A DNA stretch of 64,000 nucleotides from an uncultured Bartonella sp. (GTDB lineage Bacteria > Pseudomonadota > Alphaproteobacteria > Rhizobiales > Rhizobiaceae), in the NCBI GenBank assembly GCA_946478665.1, contig CAMLCZ010000005.1, forward strand, positions 138,281 to 202,280, written 5' to 3'. Made by a program: the position numbers and the translations under genes. Positions 10,514 to 20,793 of the stretch are shown in pieces; the stretch's first letter is position 1; every line of letters begins with the position of its first letter. The notes beneath the pieces were generated by a model that did not search any database, had not been told where the DNA came from, and saw nothing but the letters and a program-made list of their open reading frames with translations.

Positions 10514-12169
10514 ATGAGTGAAATGCCTACTCGCGAAAGTATGGAATTTGATGTGGTTATTGTTGGCGCGGGACCTTCTGGGCTTTCCGCTGCCATTCGG
10601 TTAAAACAGATTAACCCTGATATATCCGTCGTTGTTCTTGAAAAAGGCATAGAGGTAGGCGCTCATATTTTATCTGGTGCAGTTGTTGATACAATTGGCA
10701 TTGATACTTTATTGCCAGATTGGCGAAATGACGAAAATCACCCCTTCAAAACAGAAGTTCAAAAAGACGATATATTGATCTTGAACGAAAAATCGGCAAA
10801 GCGCTTTCCAAATGCTTTGATGCCTGGTTTTTTATCCAATCATGGCAATTATATTGTATCACTGGGCAATGTCTGCCGCTGGTTGGCCGCAAAAGCAGAA
10901 GAACTTGGTGTTGAGATCTATCCGGGATTTGCCGCTACAGAAATTCTGTATAATGAGGCAGGCGCTGTAATTGGCGTTGCAACGGGTGATATGGGCATTA
11001 CCAAAGATGGCAGTTGTGGTGCCAATTTCATGCGCGGTATGGAATTGTTGGGCAAATACGTTCTTATTGCCGAAGGGGCGCGTGGTTCACTTGCCAAAGG
11101 GCTTATTAAGAAATTTGAACTTGATAAGGATCGTTGCCCACAAAAATTTGGTATCGGCATCAAGGAATTGTGGGAAGTTGACCCTGCAAAACATCAGGCT
11201 GGATTGGTGCAACACACACTTGGTTGGCCGTTAGATAACCAGACGGGTGGCGGTTCCTTCATCTATCACTTGGAAAACAATCAGGTTGCTGTCGGCTTCA
11301 TTGTTCATCTCAATTATAAAAATCCGTATCTGTCACCTTTTGAAGAGTTTCAACGTTTCAAAACACACCCATCAATCAAACCATTGTTTGAAGGTGGCAA
11401 ACGTATTTCCTATGGTGCGCGCGCCCTTACCGAGGGTGGTTGGCAATCCGTTCCTAAATTGACGTTTCCAGGTGGTGCCCTTATTGGCTGTTCGGCTGGC
11501 TTCATGAATGTGCCACGTATCAAGGGCTCACATAATGCTGTTCTTTCCGGTATTTATGCCGCAAATGCGGTTGCCAATGCTATTTCCAATGACCGTAGCC
11601 ATGATGAAATTACAGAAATTGAAGAGACTTGGCGACAAAGTGCAATTGGCAAAGACCTTTATCCTGTACGCAATGTAAAACCACTATTAAGCAAATATGG
11701 CACAAAACTTGGTGTCAAACTCGGTGGCTTTGATATGTGGTGCCAAAGTCTGTTGCATTTTTCGTTCTTTGGCACATTAAAACACGGCATGCCTGATTAT
11801 GCTTGTCTGGAACCCGCGCAAAAACATAAACCCATTGATTATCCAAAACCCGATGGCGTTATCAGCTTTGATAAACTTTCAAGCGTTTTTCTTTCCAATA
11901 CCAATCATGAGGAAGACCAGCCTTCACATTTAAAAGTCATTTCCATGGACGTGCAGGAAAAATCAGAACTTGATGTTTTTTCTGGTCCCTCAACCCGCTA
12001 TTGCCCTGCTGGTGTTTATGAGTGGGTAGAACAAGATGGACGTGAGACATATGTCATTAATGCGCAAAACTGCGTCCATTGTAAAACCTGTGATATTAAG
12101 GATCCTAATCAGAATATCATCTGGACGTGCCCACAAGGCGGCGAAGGTCCGGTTTATCCCAATATGTAA
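10514..12169 (+). CDS. electron transfer flavoprotein-ubiquinone oxidoreductase
   Basis: FAD motif VIVGAGPSGLSAAIRL; C-terminal 4Fe-4S NCVHCKTCDIKDPNQNIIWTCPQGGEGPVYPNM; ATG at 10514 preferred to track start 10478. Confidence 0.95.
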   Translation: MSEMPTRESMEFDVVIVGAGPSGLSAAIRLKQINPDISVVVLEKGIEVGAHILSGAVVDTIGIDTLLPDWRNDENHPFKTEVQKDDILILNEKSAKRFPNALMPGFLSNHGNYIVSLGNVCRWLAAKAEELGVEIYPGFAATEILYNEAGAVIGVATGDMGITKDGSCGANFMRGMELLGKYVLIAEGARGSLAKGLIKKFELDKDRCPQKFGIGIKELWEVDPAKHQAGLVQHTLGWPLDNQTGGGSFIYHLENNQVAVGFIVHLNYKNPYLSPFEEFQRFKTHPSIKPLFEGGKRISYGARALTEGGWQSVPKLTFPGGALIGCSAGFMNVPRIKGSHNAVLSGIYAANAVANAISNDRSHDEITEIEETWRQSAIGKDLYPVRNVKPLLSKYGTKLGVKLGGFDMWCQSLLHFSFFGTLKHGMPDYACLEPAQKHKPIDYPKPDGVISFDKLSSVFLSNTNHEEDQPSHLKVISMDVQEKSELDVFSGPSTRYCPAGVYEWVEQDGRETYVINAQNCVHCKTCDIKDPNQNIIWTCPQGGEGPVYPNM

Positions 12170-12663
12170 TTTACCTAATTTGGCAGTCCTCAATATATCA
12201 AATATAGGCTATGGGGTGAAATATCACTTAATCACCCAATGGCTGCCTTATATTTATCCAGTAATTGCAACAAAACCTGTTCGTTGCAACAAAGCGCAAA
12301 CCTCTGCCAAATAGCCTCAATCAATTTGTCTGAAAATACAACTTGTCTAAAAATACAAGCAATCAATTCCTCTATCGATGTTTGATAGCAGCGGATAACC
12401 AATTTGCTGATACTTTTGTTACAATCATTCTGTTACAGACATTGTTGCGATAACAAAAAGAAGGTCGATACGAAATAGCATCGCCCCCCATAAAACCACC
12501 ACATTTTCTGGGCTTTGGGGTGAAAAAATCATTTTGCTGTTTTTTCCCGATATGAAATTCAGATGTCGTCGTACTTTTTGTTACTAAAGCGAAACATAAA
12601 AACAACAGCCCTATATTTTGATCGCTCTTAAATGTGTACCATCGACAATTTTGGAGAGCAAAT

Positions 12664-14076
12664 ATGGCTAAACCAGAAAAAATGACAAAAAATGATGCCG
12701 AAGCGTTTGAAGCGCAACTGCTCACAGATGAAGCAAAATATTGCTCATTCGGTGACACGGTTCATTATGTAAACCCACCGAAAGTTTTCGCCGGTTGCGA
12801 AGGATCCTATATGTATGATCTGGAGGGCACACCTTACCTTGATCTTCAAATGTGGTATTCTGCGGTTAACTTCGGTTATGCCAATCCGCGTCTTGATAAT
12901 GTATTAAAGCAACAGATTGATACATTACCTCAGGTTGCCAGCCAGTATTTGCACCCGACAAAAATCGAATTGGCAAAAACCATTGCCGAAGACATGAAAA
13001 AGAAATTCGGTCTTGATGGGCGTATCCATTTTAACGTTGGTGGCTCACAATGTATCGAGGACTCGTTAAAAGTTGTTCGTAATGCCAAAGCTGGCAAAAG
13101 CCTTATGTTTGCTTTTGAAGGTGGCTATCATGGTAGAACATTGGGTGCTTCTTCCATTACATCGAGCTACCGTTACCGCCGCCGCTATGGGCATTTTGGT
13201 GAAAGAGCCATGTTTATGCCTTTCCCATATCCTTTCCGTCGCCCGAAAGGCATGACAGTTGAAGAATATGGTGAGCATTGCGTCAATGAATTCGCCCGTC
13301 TCTTTGAAACAGAATATAATGGTGTTTGGGATCCAAGAGCCAATGAAACCGAATATGCAGCATTTTATATTGAACCGCTGCAAGGTACAGGTGGTTATGT
13401 TATTCCTCCATTAAACTTCTTTAAAGGTATCAAGAAAGTTCTTGACGAACACGGTATTCTTCTTGTTGTTGATGAAATTCAAATGGGTTTCTATCGCACA
13501 GGTAAATTGTGGTCGATTGAACATTTTGGCGTCACACCAGACGTTCTTGTTTTTGCTAAATCACTCACCAATGGACTTAATCCATTAGGTGGCCTTTGGG
13601 CGCGCGAAGAGTTAATCAATCCAAAGATTTTTCCTCCAGGATCAACACATTCAACATTTGCATCAAACCCACTTGGTACTGCACTTGGTGTGGAAGTGTT
13701 CCGTATGTTTGCTGAAACAGATTATGAAGCAATGGTTATGGACAAAGGCAAACATTTCCTTGAAGGGTTGCAAGATCTTCAGAAACGTCACCCAGAAATT
13801 GGTGATGTCGATGGCCTTGGTTTGGCACTCCGTGCAGAAATCTGTACTGAAGACGGATTTACCCCGAATAAAGCCCTGCTCGACCGCATGGTGGATATCG
13901 GTCTTTCTGGTGATCTGGATTGGAATGGTAAAAAGACTGGTCTGGTGCTTGACGTTGGTGGTTATTACAAGAACGTTATTACTTTGGCACCATCATTGCA
14001 CATTTCAACAGAAGAAATTGACCAAGCAATTTCCTTGTTGGATCAATTGCTAACACGTGCAAAAAAAGAACAATAA
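12664..14076 (+). CDS. class-III PLP-dependent aminotransferase
   Basis: HFNVGGSQCIEDSLKVVRNAKAGKSLMFAFEGGYHGRTLGA, LLVVDEIQMGFYRTGKLW, VFAKSLTNGLNPLGG; ATG at 12664 likely. Confidence 0.9.
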   Translation: MAKPEKMTKNDAEAFEAQLLTDEAKYCSFGDTVHYVNPPKVFAGCEGSYMYDLEGTPYLDLQMWYSAVNFGYANPRLDNVLKQQIDTLPQVASQYLHPTKIELAKTIAEDMKKKFGLDGRIHFNVGGSQCIEDSLKVVRNAKAGKSLMFAFEGGYHGRTLGASSITSSYRYRRRYGHFGERAMFMPFPYPFRRPKGMTVEEYGEHCVNEFARLFETEYNGVWDPRANETEYAAFYIEPLQGTGGYVIPPLNFFKGIKKVLDEHGILLVVDEIQMGFYRTGKLWSIEHFGVTPDVLVFAKSLTNGLNPLGGLWAREELINPKIFPPGSTHSTFASNPLGTALGVEVFRMFAETDYEAMVMDKGKHFLEGLQDLQKRHPEIGDVDGLGLALRAEICTEDGFTPNKALLDRMVDIGLSGDLDWNGKKTGLVLDVGGYYKNVITLAPSLHISTEEIDQAISLLDQLLTRAKKEQ

Positions 14077-14247
14077 ATATAAGGCCGGGTGGGTGCAAAC
14101 CCACTCGGCGAAATTGATTGATATGGCTTTAACATATGATGCTAAAGCTGTTTAAAGCCCTATAAAGACTGTCAATTTCCTCTGTATATGCGGATATGCA
14201 AAACATATTGGCCGCATGATTTATCCTAATTTGAAAATTGGTAGACA

Positions 14248-15351
14248 ATGGCTTTGCAAGAAAAAATCTCGACAGTAGTAGGTACTTGGGTCAATAAATT
14301 AGAACCCGACTTCCTCTACGCTGATTTTTTACAAAATCCCCCTATTGGATTTGAAGCTTCGCTATCGCCCAATGGTTTGCCAACTTTTGCCGCCAATTTC
14401 GACTTAATGACGACAATGGATGATGAAGATAGGAAACGCCTGACTTCATTACCGTTTTACCGGATTTGGTCACGGTTTTTACGTTTTAAAACATTATTTG
14501 TTGGTACAACCGTGTCAGAGTTTACCCCTCTGCCCAATGCACTTGATGGGCAAGATACAGCGCAATATCTCAAAGAAAAATCCAAAGAAGGTTATTCTCT
14601 GGTTATTGTAAAGGATCTTCCGCAACATTCGCCGCTGCTACCAGACAGCGACACACAAAAAACAGCCGAATTTCTAGATGCTTTACAGAAAAATGGTTTT
14701 ATAACTGTTGAAGGGCAAGCCTTGGCCTATGTCCCTATTAAACATACGTCGATTGACGATTATCTTGCCAATTTTTCGAAAAATCGTCGCAAAGATTTCC
14801 GCCGTAAATTACGCTCACTGGATAATCTAGCTATAGACGTATTGGAAAGCGGTGATCCGCTCTTTCATGATGAAGATACACTTGAATATTTTTATAAGCT
14901 TTACATTCAGGTTTTTAATCAGAGTGAAATAAAGTTCGACCAGTTGAGCAAAGATTTCTTCCGCGACCTCTTACAGACAGATGATAAAAATTTACGCGTA
15001 ATGCTTTATCGCGATAAAAGTGGGTCCATTATCGGGTATAATATTTGCTTCATTGTCAATGATATGTTGGTTGATAAGTATATTGGGCTGAATTATCCTG
15101 ATGCAACGAACAATAATATATACTTTATTAGCTGGTTTTATAATTTGGAATATGCCCGTAAACACGGACTTAAATACTATATTGCTGGCTGGACAGATCC
15201 AAAAATAAAAGCCTATCTTGGCGCAAAATTTGTTTATACGCGCCATGCAGTCTTCATTAAAAACCCTGTTCTAAGATGGATATTGAAACGTTTTCAGCAT
15301 CATTTTGAAAGTGATGCTCATCTGCAACTTCAAGGAGGCGAAAATCAATGA
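14248..15351 (+). CDS. GNAT/FemAB-like N-acyltransferase fold protein
   Basis: FSKNRRKDFRRKLRSLDN...ESGDPLFHDEDTLEYFYKLYIQVFNQSEIKF...GYNICFIVNDMLVDKYIGLNYPDATNNNIYFISWFYNLEYARKHGLKYYIAGWTDPKIKAYLGAKF. Confidence 0.65.
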   Translation: MALQEKISTVVGTWVNKLEPDFLYADFLQNPPIGFEASLSPNGLPTFAANFDLMTTMDDEDRKRLTSLPFYRIWSRFLRFKTLFVGTTVSEFTPLPNALDGQDTAQYLKEKSKEGYSLVIVKDLPQHSPLLPDSDTQKTAEFLDALQKNGFITVEGQALAYVPIKHTSIDDYLANFSKNRRKDFRRKLRSLDNLAIDVLESGDPLFHDEDTLEYFYKLYIQVFNQSEIKFDQLSKDFFRDLLQTDDKNLRVMLYRDKSGSIIGYNICFIVNDMLVDKYIGLNYPDATNNNIYFISWFYNLEYARKHGLKYYIAGWTDPKIKAYLGAKFVYTRHAVFIKNPVLRWILKRFQHHFESDAHLQLQGGENQ

Positions 15352-16223
15352 CAAGACCAGTTATCCTGAATTTTGATAACAGTGTCGGCAACTTTGACAA
15401 GTCGCTCACGCTTGATCTCGCAAGCTGGCAGGATTCTATACGGTTTTCCACCAAATGGCGGGATTTTCACAACCTTGAAACCTTGTTGCAAGACCAATTA
15501 CCAGAAAGTTACGGCCCCGTATTTCTCGGCAGTGGTGACTATCACCATGTTAGCCACCTGTTGATTAAGCACAAACATAATATAACAAAAACCCAAAATC
15601 TAACTGTTATTGTTATCGATAATCACCCTGACAATATGCGATATCCATTTGGCATTCATTGTGGATCATGGATTAGCCATGCGGCCTCTTTACCATTTGT
15701 CGATCATGTTCATGTTGTCGGTATAACATCAAGCGATATCAGCATCAAACATGCGGTTGAAAACCGACTAAAGCCGCTGATATCGAATAAGCTGACATAT
15801 TGGTCAACACATGTGAATGTGCAATGGGCTCATTTTCTGGGGTTGAAAGCCGCATTTAGATCATTTGCAAATGTTGATGATATGATGTCTGCTTTCATAA
15901 GCAGCGTTTATAAGGGAAACTATCCCGTTTATCTTTCCATCGACAAGGATGCCTTATCTCCCAAATTCATTCATACAAACTGGGATCAAGGCGAGATGGA
16001 AGTGCGCCATTTGACTGATCTTATAACCAATCTTGGAAAAAAGATTATTGGTTGTGATGTTACGGGCGAAGTTTCCAATTATACATATAAAAACTTCTGG
16101 AAACGCCTTATGAGCAAATTGGATGGACAGACAACTATCCCTGAAGCATCTTTAGTGGCTTGGCAGCAAGAACAGCATATATTGAACAGTAAACTGATTG
16201 ATAGTTTACGCCCATATTTATAA
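15348..16223 (+). CDS. arginase/deacetylase-superfamily metallohydrolase
   Basis: Metal-ligand-like motifs GSGDYHH, DNHPDN, SIDKDALS correspond to arginase GGDHS, DAHxD, SxDxD. Confidence 0.7.
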   Translation: MTRPVILNFDNSVGNFDKSLTLDLASWQDSIRFSTKWRDFHNLETLLQDQLPESYGPVFLGSGDYHHVSHLLIKHKHNITKTQNLTVIVIDNHPDNMRYPFGIHCGSWISHAASLPFVDHVHVVGITSSDISIKHAVENRLKPLISNKLTYWSTHVNVQWAHFLGLKAAFRSFANVDDMMSAFISSVYKGNYPVYLSIDKDALSPKFIHTNWDQGEMEVRHLTDLITNLGKKIIGCDVTGEVSNYTYKNFWKRLMSKLDGQTTIPEASLVAWQQEQHILNSKLIDSLRPYL

Positions 16224-16245
16224 AATGGCTTTGCTGTTCTTATCA

Positions 16246-17592
16246 TTAAATGCCAAATTTTATAACAAAACGGGCTCCACCCAGTGGGCTTGATAATACA
16301 AATGCCGAACCATGGTGTAACTCCGCAATAGCACGAACAAAGGCTAGTCCCACACCATAACCATCATTTGAACCAGATTTTTCATTATCCAATCGGAAAA
16401 ATGGTGAGAAGATTTCTTCCCGAGATTTTTCTTGAACGCCCGGTCCATCATCATCAAACTCAAAAATCAAGTTATCGTCTTGTTTATAAATATGAATATA
16501 GACTTTTGAATGCGCATATTTAAATGCGTTAAGAATAATATTGCGAAAAGCCATAGCCGCCAATTCTGGGTCTATTACACTATCAACATTGGCAATATCA
16601 TAACTTACTTCAAAACCGGCAGGTTTTAACAATGTCAGATTATCAATAATATTTTCCGCCCAACGTTTAATATGAACAGATTGTAGTTTTGTTGGCATAT
16701 TTTTATTGTTCATACGGAAATAGTCGAGCGAAATTTTTATCAGCTGTTCGAGTTCCTGAATATCCTTTTCTATACCGTCATATAATTTGGATTTTTCTGC
16801 CGGATCGGAGTCTTCCAGCATACTCAGTTCAAACCGCAATCGCGCCAATGGTGTGCGAAATTCATGGGCCATAGCGTGCATCATTGTGCGGCTATGCCCA
16901 ACAAGAAGCTCAAGCCGCGTTGCCATGTCATTAATAACGTGGCCAATCATTTTCAGTGGCTCACTATGAATTCTTGGAACCCGTGCTTCCAGATTACCTT
17001 CGCCTAACTGGTTGGCAATCAATCGAATAGAGCGCGCTTCGCGCCACAAAGTTGAAAATGCAAAATAAAGAATTGCAAAGAACAATACGGCATTAACAAT
17101 CGTCAACAACGCCAACAATATAAAAATTGCACTGGCATTGGCATCATTAATATCGGTAGAAATCAATGGCCCAAGTTTCAAATATCCACCCTTGCTAAGC
17201 TTGCCATAGATGCGATCATCTTCATCGTCATATGCCAGCGTATGGGACTTTAACTGCTCCTTAACATCGTCAGAAAAATGGTTTGCATTTTCAACATAGT
17301 TTAATCGGAAATGGAAATAAGGTTGCAATTCGGCCAGTACTTGTTGCACTGTTTTTGTCGGTTCATTCTCTATTGCTTTGTCTATCATATAGACAGTGCC
17401 TTGATGCGCATCCCTTTCAATAACGGCATCATCAACAATACCCGTCCATGTTGCCGGCAATGATAAAAAAAGCTGCAAAGTGCCATATGCAACGCCCCCT
17501 TGCAGGAAGAACAAGACAACAAGAACACTGATTGCCCTCAAAAGCGCCCAACGACGTCGGTTTTTATGCAATCCATCTGAATCGTCATTCAT
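16246..17592 (-). CDS. sensor histidine kinase
   Basis: Two TM regions, HAMP-like region, H-box MAHEFRTPLARLRFELSML, N/G boxes; overlaps the upstream response regulator. Confidence 0.92.
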   Translation of the reverse strand: MNDDSDGLHKNRRRWALLRAISVLVVLFFLQGGVAYGTLQLFLSLPATWTGIVDDAVIERDAHQGTVYMIDKAIENEPTKTVQQVLAELQPYFHFRLNYVENANHFSDDVKEQLKSHTLAYDDEDDRIYGKLSKGGYLKLGPLISTDINDANASAIFILLALLTIVNAVLFFAILYFAFSTLWREARSIRLIANQLGEGNLEARVPRIHSEPLKMIGHVINDMATRLELLVGHSRTMMHAMAHEFRTPLARLRFELSMLEDSDPAEKSKLYDGIEKDIQELEQLIKISLDYFRMNNKNMPTKLQSVHIKRWAENIIDNLTLLKPAGFEVSYDIANVDSVIDPELAAMAFRNIILNAFKYAHSKVYIHIYKQDDNLIFEFDDDGPGVQEKSREEIFSPFFRLDNEKSGSNDGYGVGLAFVRAIAELHHGSAFVLSSPLGGARFVIKFGI

Positions 17593-18320
17593 GATTGTTC
17601 TTCCCATTGCAGGAACAGATACCCTTTGGCGCGAACGGTTTTAATGAAACGCGGATTTTCCAAATCATCTCCCAAACGTCTGCGCAATCGTGAAATTCTG
17701 GCATCAATAGAGCGATCCAGCCCATCAAATTCAATGCCGCGTAACGCATTCAAAATATCGTCACGTGATAATATCTGACCTGCATGGCTGGCAAGCAACC
17801 ATAGCAAATCAAATTCAGCAGTCGTAAAATCAACTGGTTTATCATTAATCAAAACTGCCCGATTGTCAGCATCAATAACAAGGTTGCCAAAAACCAGTTT
17901 CGCGCGCGATAATGCCGCGTTTTGATTATCTGGCCGGTTATCCTCAACCACTTCATTTTCTTTTCTGCGCAATAATGCCCGAATATGCGCAAGCAAACGC
18001 CTTGGCTCAACTGGTTTTGACATATAATCATCGGCGCCAAGCTCCAAGCCGATAATTTCATCAATATCATCTTCACTTGCCGTCATAATCAGAATTGCCC
18101 CGCTAAAAAACGGGCGAACATCGCGACAAACATCAAACCCTGATTTTCCTGGCAACATGACATCCAATATGACAAGATCGGGTTCCAGCGATTTTATCGT
18201 AGATTCTGCTGTATCTCCGCGTGGGTGAACAGTTACATCATATCCCTGCCGCAATAAATAATTGGATACCAGCTCGGCGAGACGCGTATCATCTTCCACG
18301 ATAAGAATTTTTTTGTTCAT
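17589..18320 (-). CDS. OmpR-family response regulator
   Basis: MNKKILIVEDDTRLAELVSNYLL receiver, VILDVMLPGKSGFDV, winged-helix C-terminus RLRRRLGDD...RFIKTVRAKGYLF. Confidence 0.93.
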   Translation of the reverse strand: MNKKILIVEDDTRLAELVSNYLLRQGYDVTVHPRGDTAESTIKSLEPDLVILDVMLPGKSGFDVCRDVRPFFSGAILIMTASEDDIDEIIGLELGADDYMSKPVEPRRLLAHIRALLRRKENEVVEDNRPDNQNAALSRAKLVFGNLVIDADNRAVLINDKPVDFTTAEFDLLWLLASHAGQILSRDDILNALRGIEFDGLDRSIDARISRLRRRLGDDLENPRFIKTVRAKGYLFLQWEEQS

Positions 18321-18456
18321 GACAATGTATCTTTTCTGGTTACAGAATTGCAACAAAGAACGCATATTCGTATTCACTGTTTATAGGTAAAAGACGGTTA
18401 CGTATCAAGCTAACCTCTTATCCTATTGATAGATTGACAACGGAGACCGAGCGAAT

Positions 18457-19167
18457 ATGACAAAAACGTTCCAAAATGCCTTCCCGGTATTTAGCGCTCC
18501 TGTTTTTTCAAAGGTATTTATCGATTTTGATGGCACAATAGCCGACAATGACGTGACAGACGTCCTGCTGGAACGGTTTGCCGCACCACAATGGGAAAGC
18601 CTTGAAGAGGAATGGTTGGCGGGCAAGATCGGTGCGCGTGAGTGCATGGCCGAACAGATTGCCTTGATAAAAGCATCCCCAGAGGAATTGGACGAATGTT
18701 TGGGCGAAATGCAGATTGACCCTGCTTTTCCCGATTTTATCCATATGCTTGCCCAAGACAATGTGGATGTCGCCATTCTAAGCGATGGGCTTGATTATAG
18801 TATAAAATCCATTTTACACCGTTATAAGCTTGATGATGTCAAGGTTGTTGCCAATCGTTTAATTTATAAGGGTGATGATCGTTGGCAGTTACAATTTCCT
18901 TACAAAAACACCGCCTGCCCGGCAGGAAACTGCAAATGTAAGCATTTCAACAATATACAAAAAGGCTTTACGCTTTATATTGGTGATGGAACATCGGATT
19001 TTTGTGCCTGCGGAAGAGCCGATCTTGTTTTGGCAAAAGGCAAGCTTGCCGATTATTGCTCTGTCAATGCGATTGATTATGTCAGGGTAGAGAATTTTTC
19101 TGACATCATGTCGATTTGGCATCAGCTACAGCGCCCTGCAAAAGTTCGCAAACGGGTAGCATCATGA
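18457..19167 (+). CDS. HAD-IB/MtnX-like phosphatase
   Basis: VFIDFDGTIADNDVTDVLLERFA, ILSDGLDYSI, YIGDGTSDFCACGRADLVLAKG. Confidence 0.85.
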   Translation: MTKTFQNAFPVFSAPVFSKVFIDFDGTIADNDVTDVLLERFAAPQWESLEEEWLAGKIGARECMAEQIALIKASPEELDECLGEMQIDPAFPDFIHMLAQDNVDVAILSDGLDYSIKSILHRYKLDDVKVVANRLIYKGDDRWQLQFPYKNTACPAGNCKCKHFNNIQKGFTLYIGDGTSDFCACGRADLVLAKGKLADYCSVNAIDYVRVENFSDIMSIWHQLQRPAKVRKRVAS

Positions 19168-20030
19168 TTACAGACGTCAGTTTTTTTTTCAAAGGTGGTC
19201 GCGCCGGCGTTTTACTCATTCATGGTTTGACCGGCACACCTGCCGAGATGCAAATTTTGGGCAAAGGCCTGCATAAGGCTGGTTTCACAGTCTATGGTAT
19301 GCAACTCGCTGGTCATTGTGGCGATGAAGATGACCTGTTAGCCACCAATTGGCATGATTGGTACGACAGTGTTAATCGCGCTGCTGATCGGCTCTTGCAG
19401 CATGTCGATATATTGTTTGTCGGTGGTCTTTCCATGGGGGCGGTCTTATCACTCAAACTTGCAGCTGATCGGCCTGATGACGTTAAGGGTGTGGGCGTAT
19501 ATGGTCCAACATTTTCTTATGATGGCTGGTCGATACCGCGTTATATCCAGAAATCCGTCTTTCTCTTGAAATGGTTTAAAACATTCGGAATTTTCCGCAA
19601 AAGTGTTTTTATCGAACGTCCGCCTTATGGTCTGAAAGATGAGCGTATTCGCAAAACCGTTTCAGAAAGTATGCTTTCAGGCGACAGCACAAAGGGTGGC
19701 CTTGCAGGAAACCCGCTTGGATCCTTGGCTGAAATGCAAGAATTGGCAAAAGTTACAAAGGCACAATTGCCAATGGTAAAGGCGCCATGCCTTATCATGC
19801 ATTCCAACGATGATGATATTGCCAATATGGAAACCAATTCAGGACTTGTTGCGCGGTGTGTATCGGGACCCGTCAAGATGATACCGCTGGAAAACAGTTA
19901 TCATATGATAACAATTGATCGCGATAGAAAAACCGTTATCAATGAAAGCGTGGCGTTTTTCAGTGCATTATGCCCTGATACAGAACTTGTGCCACCAACC
20001 GTAAACCCTTTTATCCGTGAATTGGCGTAG
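19164..20030 (+). CDS. alpha/beta hydrolase (carboxylesterase-like)
   Basis: GVLLIHGLTGTPAEMQILGKGLHKAGFTVYGMQLAGHCG, nucleophile elbow GGLSMGA, C-terminal NSYHMI; ATG at 19164. Confidence 0.88.
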   Translation: MITDVSFFFKGGRAGVLLIHGLTGTPAEMQILGKGLHKAGFTVYGMQLAGHCGDEDDLLATNWHDWYDSVNRAADRLLQHVDILFVGGLSMGAVLSLKLAADRPDDVKGVGVYGPTFSYDGWSIPRYIQKSVFLLKWFKTFGIFRKSVFIERPPYGLKDERIRKTVSESMLSGDSTKGGLAGNPLGSLAEMQELAKVTKAQLPMVKAPCLIMHSNDDDIANMETNSGLVARCVSGPVKMIPLENSYHMITIDRDRKTVINESVAFFSALCPDTELVPPTVNPFIRELA

Positions 20031-20032
20031 TG

Positions 20033-20401
20033 ATGAGTTGGCTTATTTTTTTAGTCTGGCTGGGAAATATTATCTGCGACACGGTTGGTCAGCTTGCTTT
20101 TAAAGAGGCAGCGACAGAACCTGAAACCGAAGATAAAGAGACATCGGTTGTCCAATATTGGATTGCGCTTTTAAAACGCCCCGCATTGTGGTTGGGTATT
20201 TTTGCATATGTTGCCGAATTTTTGCTTTGGTTGGCATTTTTAACGTTGGTGCCATTATCCGAAGGTATATTGTTAGGCTCAATCAATATTATTGTTATTA
20301 TGATATTGGGGCGGTTTTTCTTTAACGAAAAACTGACCCCCATGCGGGTTATCGGCATAGGTCTTGTGGCCTTAGGCGTTGCAATTGTGGGAGCTATGTG
20401 A
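20033..20401 (+). CDS. small 4-TM EamA/SMR-type transporter subunit
   Basis: DTVGQLAFKEAA..., about four hydrophobic segments, 122 aa. Confidence 0.8.
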   Translation: MSWLIFLVWLGNIICDTVGQLAFKEAATEPETEDKETSVVQYWIALLKRPALWLGIFAYVAEFLLWLAFLTLVPLSEGILLGSINIIVIMILGRFFFNEKLTPMRVIGIGLVALGVAIVGAM

Positions 20402-20793
20402 TGCGTCGCTTCTATATTCTTGGATTTTTGTTTCTCATGCTGTTCGATACGGTCGGACAAATCAGTTTCAAACTTGCCGCAACCGCTGCAGAGCCCTTGG
20501 AAGCAAACTGGATGTGGATTTCCCGAATTTTTTCACATCCTTATGTGTATTTTGCCATTTGCGGCTATATTGGCGCGTTCTTTACCTGGATGACTTTATT
20601 GCGGCGTGCGCCAGTTGGCCCAGCTTTTGCCGCATCGCACCTAGAAGTTGTCACAGTTATGATCGCATCAGTCATCATATTTGGTGAAACTATTTCACTT
20701 TCTAACCTCATTGGTGCAATCTGCATTGTTGGTGGTATTGTGTGTTTGGCTTTTGCAGAGCGTGAAGAGTTAAACAAACAGAAGAAAGAGTAA
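20398..20793 (+). CDS. small 4-TM EamA/SMR-type transporter subunit (paralog of the preceding gene)
   Basis: DTVGQISFKLAATAAEP parallels DTVGQLAFKEAATEPE; four TM segments; start codon overlaps the preceding stop. Confidence 0.8.
   Translation: MMRRFYILGFLFLMLFDTVGQISFKLAATAAEPLEANWMWISRIFSHPYVYFAICGYIGAFFTWMTLLRRAPVGPAFAASHLEVVTVMIASVIIFGETISLSNLIGAICIVGGIVCLAFAEREELNKQKKE

Noticed and set aside
12220-12420. Weak inverted repeats (GCAAC...GTTGC, CTTGT...ACAAG)
   Set aside because: Stems of 5 bp without T-tracts; consistent with chance in AT-rich DNA.
14083-14109. Hairpin GCCGGGTGGGT-GCAA-ACCCACTCGGC after the class-III aminotransferase
   Set aside because: Good stem with one wobble pair but no following T-tract, so not called as a terminator.
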